64,000 nt of DNA from Flavobacterium sp. 9R (GTDB taxonomy: Bacteria; Bacteroidota; Bacteroidia; Flavobacteriales; Flavobacteriaceae): NCBI RefSeq assembly GCF_902506345.1, contig NZ_LR733413.1:2915974-2979973 (forward strand). Direction: 5' to 3'. Below the pieces are notes generated by a model. It saw nothing but the letters and a program-made list of their open reading frames with translations. It was not told the DNA's origin and did no database searches. Below are positions 52,441 to 60,092 of the stretch, piece after piece. The position numbers were made by a program, and so were the translations under genes. Each line of letters begins with the position of its first letter. Position 1 is the first letter of the stretch.

Positions 52441-53733
52441 TTAAGCGTTCATTAAACTTTCGATTTCGTCTACTTCTATCGGTATGTTGCGCATCAAATT
52501 GAATGGTTCACCTGATTTTTGAATCACCACGTCGTCTTCAATTCGGATACCGAAACCTTCGGCAGGAATATAAATTCCAGGTTCTACGGTGAACACCATA
52601 TTGGCTTCCATCGGTTCGTGGAGCAATCCATAATCGTGTGTGTCGAGTCCCATATGGTGAGAAGTTCCGTGCATAAAATATTTTTTGTAAGCTGGCCAAT
52701 CAGGATTTTCGTTTTGAACGTCGGCTTTGTCAATCAGACCTAAACCTAATAATTCGGAAGTCATAATTTTGCCCACTTCTACGTGATATTGTTTCCAAAG
52801 TGTACCTGGCGTAAGCATTTTTGTTGCTTCGTTTTTTACTCGAAGTACTGCGTTGTACACCGCTTTTTGTCTTTCTGAATAGCGACCAGAAACTGGTATG
52901 GTACGGGTTAAGTCGCTTGAATAATTGGCGTATTCCGCCGCTACATCTAGCAACAATAAATCGCCCGCTTTGCATTGTTGGTTGTTTTCGATGTAATGCA
53001 ATACATTGGCATTATTTCCTGAAGCGATAATGGGTGTGTAGGCAAAACCTTTAGAACGGTTGCGAATGAACTCGTGAATCAATTCGGCTTCTACCTCATA
53101 TTCCATCACGTTGGGTTTCACAAAAGAAAGCAAACGACGGAACCCTTTCTCGGTAATGTTGCACGCTTGTTGGATTAAATCGATTTCTTCGGTTTCTTTT
53201 ATGGAGCGAATGCGTTGCAAAATTGGGTTGCTTTTGGCTACCGTATGTGCAGGATATTGTGCTTTCCATTTTTTGATAAAACGGTCTTCGCGAGTTTCTG
53301 TTTCTACGGCTGAACGATAGTGTTCGTTGGTGTTGATGTACATCACTTCGGCATACATCATAATTTCTTTCAAGGTTTTGTCAAAATCTTGTAGCCAGAA
53401 AACTGTTTTGATTCCTGATACCTGAAACGCACGTTCTTTGGTTAGTTTTTCTCCTTCCCAAATCGCAATGTGCTCATTGGTTTCTCTCAAGAAAAGGATT
53501 TCTTTCAAGTGTTCGTAAGGCGCATCTGGGAACAATAACAAAATGCTTTCTTCTTGATCTACACCGGATAAATAGAAAATATCTCTATGTTGCGCAAATG
53601 GTAAAGTGCTATCGGCAGAAACAGGATATATGTCGTTTGAATTAAAAACTGCAACGCTTTTCGGTTTCATTTGAGCAGTGAATTTTTCTCTATTTTTTAC
53701 AAAAAGGCCACTGTTTATTTGATGATATTTCAT
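52441..53733 (-). CDS. aminopeptidase P family metallopeptidase
   Basis: Releases N-terminal residues that precede proline. The 430-residue protein has the N-terminal domain (about 1-170) and a pita-bread catalytic domain with the dinuclear metal ligands visible as LLDVAAEYANYSSDLTRT (two Asp), HGTSHHMGLDTHD (His), EPGIYIP (Glu) and GIRIEDDVVI (Glu). ATG at 53733 (MKYHQINSGLFVKNREKF) is preferred to TTG at 53742. Cytoplasmic. Divergent from the sortilin-like gene. Confidence 0.93.
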   Translation of the reverse strand: MKYHQINSGLFVKNREKFTAQMKPKSVAVFNSNDIYPVSADSTLPFAQHRDIFYLSGVDQEESILLLFPDAPYEHLKEILFLRETNEHIAIWEGEKLTKERAFQVSGIKTVFWLQDFDKTLKEIMMYAEVMYINTNEHYRSAVETETREDRFIKKWKAQYPAHTVAKSNPILQRIRSIKETEEIDLIQQACNITEKGFRRLLSFVKPNVMEYEVEAELIHEFIRNRSKGFAYTPIIASGNNANVLHYIENNQQCKAGDLLLLDVAAEYANYSSDLTRTIPVSGRYSERQKAVYNAVLRVKNEATKMLTPGTLWKQYHVEVGKIMTSELLGLGLIDKADVQNENPDWPAYKKYFMHGTSHHMGLDTHDYGLLHEPMEANMVFTVEPGIYIPAEGFGIRIEDDVVIQKSGEPFNLMRNIPIEVDEIESLMNA

Positions 53734-53856
53734 AACAACCAATTATTTATTAGTAATACTCAAAAATAGTAACTTTAGTAGAAACGGGTGTTAATTTGGG
53801 TATAAAATTTTTGTGTCTCTATTTTAATGCTTAATTTTCGTTCAAAATTTACGCAA

Positions 53857-56481
53857 ATGAAAAAAATAGCCTTCCTAATTTCTGCTTTGACCTTTAGTGT
53901 TTCCTGGGGACAAAACGGTACTACTACCACAACGCCTTCTTTGTTTCAGGAGTTGACTTTGCAAAATGTTGGACCCACAGTAATGAGTGGACGCGTAGTT
54001 GACGTGGCGGTAAATCCTGAGAATCCAATTGAATTTTATGTAGCTTATGCTTCAGGTGGGTTGTGGTATTCGAATACGAATGGTTTGCGAATGGAACCAG
54101 TGATGGATACCTCGCCTACACTAAATTGTGGTTCTGTCTTTGTGGATTGGAAATCAGGAATGATTCTGGTAGGTACAGGAGAAATCAATTCTTCGAGATC
54201 TTCTTATGCAGGGATAGGTTTGTTGCAATCATTTGACAAAGGGAAGACCTGGAAAAATATAGGATTGACCGACAGTCATCATATCAGTAAAATTTTGGTT
54301 AACCCAAAAAACAGCCAAGAAATTGTTGTTGGAGTAGCGGGACATTTGTATACCAAAAACAAGGAAAGAGGTATTTTTAAAACAACCGATGGTGGAAATT
54401 CGTGGCAACAAGTGTTGTTTGTAAATGACGAAACCGGAGTGATTGATATGGCTGTGACCGAAAATAATTTTGACATTATGTACGCCAGTGCCTGGCAGAA
54501 AGACAGAAAAGCGCATAATTTCAATGGAAACGGAAAAGCTTCTGGTATTTATAAAAGTACCGATGCAGGATCGACTTGGCAGTTGGTTTCTACCCCAGAA
54601 AGCGGCTTTCCTTCGGATGAATTCGTCGGACGTATTGGATTATCAGCTTTTACTTCAGACATTATATATGCGGTGATGGACAATCAAAAAATGCGTCCTT
54701 CGGCTAAAAAAGAAAAAGATCCCAACGATGAAGATCCCGAGGTAATTGGAGCTGAAGTTTTTAAGTCCATTAATGGAGGGAAAACTTGGGTAAAAACCAA
54801 TACGAGCTTTATTGATGATTTTTACTCTAGTTATGGCTATTATTTTGGTGACATCACGGTAGATCCAAAAAACCAAGAACGCATTTATATAACGGGTGTT
54901 CCGTTGTTGTTTTCAGATAATGGAGGCAAAACATTTCAAGCTATTGATGGTGACAATGTACACTCCGATCATCACGTGGTTTGGATCAATCCTAATAATC
55001 CGAATCATTTGGTTAACGGAAATGACGGTGGTTTGAATATTACCTATGACAACGGAAAATCGTGGCAGTTATGCAACAGTATACCAGTGGGACAGTTTTA
55101 TGCCGTGAATGTCGACGAACAAGAACCGTATAATATTTATGGAGGTTTGCAGGATAATGGCGTTTGGGTTGGAGCGAGTAATTACAATGCTTCTATTGGT
55201 TGGCAACAAGAAGGGAAATATCCGTATTCCAGATTAATGGGAGGCGATGGGATGCAAATCCAAATTGATAAGCGCAATCCAAATATTGTTTTTACAGGCT
55301 ACCAATACGGAAGTTACTACCGCATCAATCGTGCGGATGAATCTAAAAGTAAATTCATTGCACCGAAAGCCAAAAAAGGAGATAAACCTTATCGATACAA
55401 TTGGCAATCGCCTATTTTATTGTCATCTCACAATCAAGACATTTTGTATTTAGGGTCTAATTTTTTACACCGTTCTATGAATCAAGGGGATACTTGGACG
55501 GCCATTTCGCCGGATTTAACTCAGGGAGGTAAACAAGGAAATGTGGCTTTTGGAACGTTGACCACTATCAGCGAAAGTCCTTTCGAGTTTGGAGTGTTGT
55601 ATACCGGTAGCGATGATGGTTTAGTGCAATTCAGTAATAACGGTGGAGCGAGTTGGAAAGTGATTTCTACTACTTTGCCACAAAACCTTTGGGTAAGTAG
55701 AGTAGTGGCTTCTGCCCACAAAAAAGAACGCGTTTATGTAACGCTCAATGGGTACCGAAATGACGATTTTACCAGTTATGTATATGTTTCAGAAGATGCA
55801 GGACAAACTTGGAAAAGTATTGCAAACAATCTTCCTGCAAGTCCAGTCAATGTGATTTTAGAAGACAGTATTTTGGATAGTGTGTTGTATGTAGGAACTG
55901 ATAATGGTTTGTACATTTCTGTAGATGGCGGAGCTTCTTGGCAAGATTTTTCAAACGGAATGCCTCCTGTAGCAGTGCACGATTTGGTGATTCAAAAGAA
56001 AGCCAAAGATTTAATTGTGGGGACACACGGTCGTTCTGTATATAAAGTGAGTTTGAAACAAGTACAAGAATTGAAAAAGGAGGTTTTAGACAAAACTCTT
56101 TATGTGTATGAAGTCAAAAGCACAACCAAATCCGAAAGATGGGGTTCGAAACGTGGCGCTTGGGGTGACGAGTTTATTCCAAAAAATGAGCTTTGGTTTT
56201 ATACCAATTCCACTGGAAATGTAAGCGTTCAATTAGAAAACTCTTCTAAAGAAATCGTGTATTCAACCACTGTTGCTGCCCAAAAAGGATTGAACAAAGT
56301 GGTGTATGATTTAGCAATCGACAAAGCTGCGGCCGACAAATGGATGGCAAAAGATAAAAAGCTAAAAATAACGCCTGCTAAAAACGGCAAGTATTATTTG
56401 CCAGTAGCTAAATATATTTGGAGCCTTGCAAAAGACAAAGAGAAAGCAACAACACCTTTCGAAATAGTTGCGCCTAAATAA
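53857..56481 (+). CDS. secreted sortilin/VPS10-like protein with Asp-box repeats
   Basis: A 874-residue exported protein with a signal peptide (MKKIAFLISALTFSVSWGQ) and a ten-bladed-type beta-propeller: ten Asp-box motifs of the form S.D.G.TW are seen, for example SFDKGKTW, TTDGGNSW, STDAGSTW, SDNGGKTF, TYDNGKSW, SMNQGDTW, SNNGGASW, SEDAGQTW and SVDGGASW. A C-terminal region of about 170 residues (after YKVSLKQVQELKKEV) has no obvious sorting domain. Family members are annotated as glycosyl hydrolases or sortilins; no catalytic glycosidase residue can be assigned. An upstream ATG at 53827 is in frame but the signal peptide starts at 53857. Confidence 0.85.
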   Translation: MKKIAFLISALTFSVSWGQNGTTTTTPSLFQELTLQNVGPTVMSGRVVDVAVNPENPIEFYVAYASGGLWYSNTNGLRMEPVMDTSPTLNCGSVFVDWKSGMILVGTGEINSSRSSYAGIGLLQSFDKGKTWKNIGLTDSHHISKILVNPKNSQEIVVGVAGHLYTKNKERGIFKTTDGGNSWQQVLFVNDETGVIDMAVTENNFDIMYASAWQKDRKAHNFNGNGKASGIYKSTDAGSTWQLVSTPESGFPSDEFVGRIGLSAFTSDIIYAVMDNQKMRPSAKKEKDPNDEDPEVIGAEVFKSINGGKTWVKTNTSFIDDFYSSYGYYFGDITVDPKNQERIYITGVPLLFSDNGGKTFQAIDGDNVHSDHHVVWINPNNPNHLVNGNDGGLNITYDNGKSWQLCNSIPVGQFYAVNVDEQEPYNIYGGLQDNGVWVGASNYNASIGWQQEGKYPYSRLMGGDGMQIQIDKRNPNIVFTGYQYGSYYRINRADESKSKFIAPKAKKGDKPYRYNWQSPILLSSHNQDILYLGSNFLHRSMNQGDTWTAISPDLTQGGKQGNVAFGTLTTISESPFEFGVLYTGSDDGLVQFSNNGGASWKVISTTLPQNLWVSRVVASAHKKERVYVTLNGYRNDDFTSYVYVSEDAGQTWKSIANNLPASPVNVILEDSILDSVLYVGTDNGLYISVDGGASWQDFSNGMPPVAVHDLVIQKKAKDLIVGTHGRSVYKVSLKQVQELKKEVLDKTLYVYEVKSTTKSERWGSKRGAWGDEFIPKNELWFYTNSTGNVSVQLENSSKEIVYSTTVAAQKGLNKVVYDLAIDKAAADKWMAKDKKLKITPAKNGKYYLPVAKYIWSLAKDKEKATTPFEIVAPK

Positions 56482-56543
56482 AACGCGGTTTATAATAAAA
56501 ACAAATTTGACAATCCGTTACTTGAACCAATAATAAAAATGGC

Positions 56544-56622
56544 ACGCAGATGACGTAGATTTAAACGGATTTTTATATACAAATCAGCGAAAATACGTAC
56601 TATCCGTGTCATCCGTGTTCCA
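56544..56622. repeat. imperfect inverted-repeat element in the gap after the sortilin gene
   Basis: An ~80-bp element from ACGCAGATGACGTAGAT to ATCCGTGTCATCCGTGT. The 17-bp ends are complementary at 12 positions, and every difference is a transition. It resembles a dispersed intergenic repeat I recall from many bacterial genomes (cgcagat...atccgtgt); not checked. It has no coding potential. Confidence 0.5.
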
Positions 56623-56655
56623 TTCTTGGTACACATAGCGGAAGTCAAAAAAAAC

Positions 56656-56693
56656 AAAAGGCACGATTCCAAGTTGGTTTCGTGCCTTTTTTT
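56656..56693. terminator. bidirectional terminator between the sortilin gene and aceA
   Basis: AAAAGGCACGA (56656-56666) pairs with TCGTGCCTTTT (56680-56690), with A and T runs on both sides. Confidence 0.88.
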
Positions 56694-56730
56694 GGCAAAC
56701 ATCTTTAGCAATTAATCTTCTAAAATATTT

Positions 56731-58011
56731 TTAAAATTGTGCCACTTCTGTCGAATCTTTCATTGCGGTTGTAGAAGCTTTTCCGGTAGTAACCGTATTT
56801 TGAACGGCGTCAAAATAGCTCGTTCCCACAAAACCTTGGTGTTTTACGGCTCTAAAACCGTGTTGTTGCAAAGCAAATTCTCTTTCTTGTAATTCAGAGT
56901 AGCCCGCCATACCTCTTTCTTTGTAAGCTTTAGACAATTCAAACATACTCGTGTTCAAAGCGTGGAATCCAGCCAAAGTAATGAATTGGAATTTATACCC
57001 CATAGCCGCCAAGTCTTCTCTAAAGGTTTCCATTTCAGCAACTGATAGTTTCGCCGCCCAGTTGAACGAAGGCGAACAGTTGTAAGCCAACATTTTTCCT
57101 GGATATTTCGCGTGAATCGCATCGGCAAATTGTTTAGCGTAAGCCAAATCAGGATTACTCGTTTCCATCCAAATCAAGTCCGCATAAGGTGCATAACTCA
57201 ACCCACGGTCAATACCTTGCTCCACGCCACAGTTTACGTAAAAGAAACCTTCGTCTGTTTTTTCTCCCGTGATGAATTTGGCATCCCTTGGGTCGATATC
57301 GCTCGTCAATAAGTTCGCAGCATCTGCATCGGTTCTTGCTACAATCAGGGTTGGTGTTCCCATTACGTCGGCAGCCAAACGCGCAGCGATTAATTTATTG
57401 ATGGCTTCTTGCGTAGGAACCAAAACTTTTCCACCCAAGTGGCCACATTTTTTAGCAGAACTCAATTGGTCTTCAAAGTGTACACCCGCTGCACCTGATT
57501 CAATCATCGATTTCATCAATTCAAAAGCGTTCAAGTTTCCTCCAAAACCTGCTTCAGCATCGGCTACAATCGGAACTAAATAGTCTTTTTTATCTGCGGT
57601 TTTGTTCACCACTTGAATTTGGTCAGCACGCAACAAAGCGTTGTTGATTCTTTTTACAACCAACGGAACACTGTTGGCAGGATACAACGATTGGTCAGGA
57701 TACATTTCGCCTGCCACATTCGCATCAGCCGCCACTTGCCAGCCGCTCAAGTAAATCGCTTCTAGTCCAGCTTCCACTTCTTGAATGGCTTGATTACCAG
57801 TCAATGCGCCTAATCCGGCAACAAAATCCTGTGATTTCAATCTGTTCCAAAGTTTCGTAGCGCCCATTCTAGCGATACTGTGTTCAATTTGATACGAACC
57901 TTGCAATTGTACCACTTCTTCAGCGGTGTAAGGACGTTCGATGCCTTCCCATCTTGGGTTCGTTAACCAATCGGTTACTAATTCTTGAATGCGTGTCTCG
58001 GTGGTTTTCAT
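56731..58011 (-). CDS. aceA: isocitrate lyase
   Basis: First step of the glyoxylate bypass, cleaving isocitrate to succinate and glyoxylate. The 426-residue TIM-barrel protein has the catalytic signature [14 protein letters not shown] and the usual ICL blocks [35 protein letters not shown] and YNCSPSFNW. The length matches the short bacterial ICL class. It is downstream of aceB on the same strand; the gap of 360 bp holds a structured repeat copy and a heptad array, so co-transcription is likely but not proven. Confidence 0.97.
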   Translation of the reverse strand: MKTTETRIQELVTDWLTNPRWEGIERPYTAEEVVQLQGSYQIEHSIARMGATKLWNRLKSQDFVAGLGALTGNQAIQEVEAGLEAIYLSGWQVAADANVAGEMYPDQSLYPANSVPLVVKRINNALLRADQIQVVNKTADKKDYLVPIVADAEAGFGGNLNAFELMKSMIESGAAGVHFEDQLSSAKKCGHLGGKVLVPTQEAINKLIAARLAADVMGTPTLIVARTDADAANLLTSDIDPRDAKFITGEKTDEGFFYVNCGVEQGIDRGLSYAPYADLIWMETSNPDLAYAKQFADAIHAKYPGKMLAYNCSPSFNWAAKLSVAEMETFREDLAAMGYKFQFITLAGFHALNTSMFELSKAYKERGMAGYSELQEREFALQQHGFRAVKHQGFVGTSYFDAVQNTVTTGKASTTAMKDSTEVAQF

Positions 58012-58110
58012 AATTTTTGATTTAAGTTTTTTGGTTTTTTATTTTGGTTTGTTTTGATTTCAATAATTGAAAAAGGTATTTTCAGGAGCGGCAATCAAAG
58101 GGCTTTTTCA

Positions 58111-58191
58111 GGAAGTATGGTTCCCGCTCTCCGTTATATCTCTGTCCTCGCTCGTTCGCGAGTCCAGAGGATGCCACTGCTATCGGGGCTA
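58111..58191 (-). ncRNA. dispersed structured element, copy 4 (between aceB and aceA)
   Basis: Diverged copy of the element, same orientation as copies 1 and 2; the plus strand runs from GGAAGTATGGTTCCCGC to ATCGGGGCTA. In the sense direction (minus) the core is CTCTG, GA, CTCGC, loop GAACGA, GCGAG, GA, CAGAG: two five-pair stems flanking a tandem G-A mismatch, a stable RNA motif that on the opposite strand would be U-C mismatches. CCCG and CGGG pair in the outer stem. It lies in the aceB-to-aceA direction. Confidence 0.6.
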
Positions 58192-58216
58192 AAAGCCAGC
58201 ACAGTGAATTCTTGTT

Positions 58217-58374
58217 AGTAATAGCCAATCACGAAGTACTAGAAACGTACACCCAACGGCTAAGAACTAGCACTAAGTTCTAAGGACTATTGACTAATCA
58301 CTAGAAACAAAAAGCTAACGACTAAGAGCTATCCACTAATTACTAAGGACTAATCACTAAGTACTACTCACTAC
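58217..58374. repeat. 7-bp-periodic array between aceA and aceB
   Basis: On the plus strand ACTA (or a one-base variant) recurs at exactly 7-bp steps: 58279, 58286, 58293, 58300, 58307, 58314, 58321, 58328, 58335, 58342, 58349, 58356, 58363 and 58370, so 14 units in register. Ten are exactly ACTA. Earlier, degraded units lie at 58217-58272, with one 6-bp step. The consensus on the minus strand is TTAGTnn. The array starts at the TAG stop of aceB, which forms part of the last ACTA unit. No protein can be encoded because the period is not a multiple of 3 and each unit carries a stop. Confidence 0.75.
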
Positions 58375-59972
58375 AAATACTTATATCCCGGTATCGTCAA
58401 GAACTCTACAAATTTTTTGTTCACTACCAGTTGGTCTAGTAATTTTTCTGCCAAGATGTAGTTTTCCTCCTCGTGTGCTTGGTCGCCCACTTGCTTTCTG
58501 ATTTTTTCATATTCCTCCAAAGCAATGCGGTGGTACAATTTGGTCGTTAATTTTTCACCCGAATCCAACGTCACTTCATTTTGAAGCCATTGCCACAATT
58601 GAGACCTTGAGATTTCGGCTGTGGCGGCATCTTCCATCAAGTGGTGAATCGCTGCAGCGCCTTGACCGTTTAACCAAGAAGTGATGTACAGCACGGCTAC
58701 ATTTACGTTTTTGCGAATCCCTTCTTCGGTAATGGTGCCCACTGGAATTTGCAACAAATCAGCCTCAGTAATGTGCAAATCCGCTCTTTTGATGTGAATA
58801 TGATTTTTGGTCATCATATTTTCATTAAACACTTTCATCGCTATCGGAACCAAATCAGGATGCGCTACCCAAGTCCCGTCGTGTCCGTTTCTCGCTTCTC
58901 TTTCCTTGTCTGCAATTACTTTTTTGAAGGCGATTTCGTTAGCTTCAGGGTCATTCTTAATCGGAATTTGTGCTGCCATTCCGCCCATTGCGTGAATGTT
59001 GCGTTTGTGACAACGCTGAATCACCAATTTAGAATAAGCGTTCATAAAAGGCGAAGTCATAGTAACTTGGTCGCGGTTCGGAACGATAAAAGCAGGATTA
59101 TTTCTGAATTTTTTGATGTATGAAAAAATGTAATCCCAACGCCCGCAGTTCAAGCCTACGATATGGTCTCTTAATTCGTAGATGATTTCGTCCAACTGAA
59201 AACTGGCGGTTATCGTTTCAATCAAAACCGTTGCTTTAAACGTACCGTGTTGCTCGCCAAGGTATTCTTGTGCAAATTCAAACACTTCGTTCCACCATCT
59301 GGCTTCCAAATAATGTTCTAGTTTGGGTAAGTAAAAATAAGGAGCCGAACCGTTTCTGGCCAATTGGTCGTGATTGTGAAAAGCATACAAGCCAAAGTCA
59401 ATCAAAGAGCCAGAAGCTTCTTCGTCTTCTATCAAGATGTGCTTTTCATTCAAATGCAATCCTCTTGGACGCACAATCAAAACGGCTGTTTTTTCTTTTA
59501 GTGCATATTTTTTATTGCGTAAAGGGTCGTCAAGTGTTATGGTTTTGTTTACGGCATCTTTTAGGTTTTGTTGCCCTTCCATTATGTTGTTCCAAGTAGG
59601 CGAAGTACTGTCTTCAAAATCGGCCATAAAAGTTTTCGCACCTGAGTTCAACGCGTTAATCACCATTTTTCTATCTACTGGTCCAGTGATTTCCACTCGT
59701 CTGTCGATTAAATCTTTTGGGATAGGAGCCGCTTGCCAGTTGCTTTCTCTAATGCTTTTGGTCTCCAAAGGAAAGGTGGGTAACACACCATTATCAAATT
59801 GGACTTGTTGTGCTTTACGTGCATCTAAAAGTTCCAATCGTTTAGCATTGAAATTTTCGTGCAAAGCTGTCAAAAAATCGATGGCTTCCTCAGTTAAAAT
59901 GTTCTCGTGTTGTGCAATTTCTTCATTCAAAAATTGCCATTTTTTTTCGGTGGTTTCGGTTAGTGTTTTCAT
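58371..59972 (-). CDS. aceB: malate synthase A
   Basis: Second step of the glyoxylate bypass, condensing glyoxylate with acetyl-CoA to malate. The 533-residue TIM-barrel enzyme shows the segments FMADFEDSTSPTWNN, the family signature VLIETITASFQLDEI with catalytic Glu, GLNCGRWDYIFS, and GMAAQIPIK. The frame runs back to 60023, but the ATG at 59972 (MKTLTETTEKK) is the preferred start; the upstream part overlaps the regulatory region. It precedes aceA and is divergent from the RamB-like regulator. Its TAG stop lies in the heptad array. Confidence 0.96.
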   Translation of the reverse strand: MKTLTETTEKKWQFLNEEIAQHENILTEEAIDFLTALHENFNAKRLELLDARKAQQVQFDNGVLPTFPLETKSIRESNWQAAPIPKDLIDRRVEITGPVDRKMVINALNSGAKTFMADFEDSTSPTWNNIMEGQQNLKDAVNKTITLDDPLRNKKYALKEKTAVLIVRPRGLHLNEKHILIEDEEASGSLIDFGLYAFHNHDQLARNGSAPYFYLPKLEHYLEARWWNEVFEFAQEYLGEQHGTFKATVLIETITASFQLDEIIYELRDHIVGLNCGRWDYIFSYIKKFRNNPAFIVPNRDQVTMTSPFMNAYSKLVIQRCHKRNIHAMGGMAAQIPIKNDPEANEIAFKKVIADKEREARNGHDGTWVAHPDLVPIAMKVFNENMMTKNHIHIKRADLHITEADLLQIPVGTITEEGIRKNVNVAVLYITSWLNGQGAAAIHHLMEDAATAEISRSQLWQWLQNEVTLDSGEKLTTKLYHRIALEEYEKIRKQVGDQAHEEENYILAEKLLDQLVVNKKFVEFLTIPGYKYL

Positions 59973-60023
59973 AACTAGTTCATTTTGATATTGCAATACT
60001 ACAAAAAGTTTTTTACAAAACAA

Positions 60024-60035
60024 GCGAACGTTCGC
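60024..60035. promoter_or_regulatory. candidate operator: perfect 12-bp palindrome between aceB and its regulator
   Basis: GCGAACGTTCGC is self-complementary and lies 52 bp upstream of aceB and 22 bp before the -33 box of the regulator gene. It is GC-rich in an AT-rich gap, which makes it stand out. It is a plausible site for the regulator, but no binding data are known here. Confidence 0.5.
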
Positions 60036-60056
60036 AAAAAATGAAAAAAATATTTT

Positions 60057-60087
60057 TTGCGTATTTTGGTTTTTTAATTTATCTTTG
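60057..60087 (+). promoter_or_regulatory. promoter of the RamB/ScfR-like regulator gene
   Basis: TTG (60057-60059), 20-bp spacer, TATCTTTG (60080-60087). The -7 box ends only five bases before the ATG, so the message should be nearly leaderless. Confidence 0.65.
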
Positions 60088-60092
60088 ATTTT

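Noticed and set aside
58749..59123. Plus-strand frame of 124 codons within aceB
   Set aside because: Lies wholly opposite a well-supported malate synthase gene and shows no domain.
59437..59988. Plus-strand frame of 183 codons opposite the aceB 5' region
   Set aside because: Antisense to a conserved enzyme; Ser- and Phe-rich composition is what the complement of a Flavobacterium gene gives.
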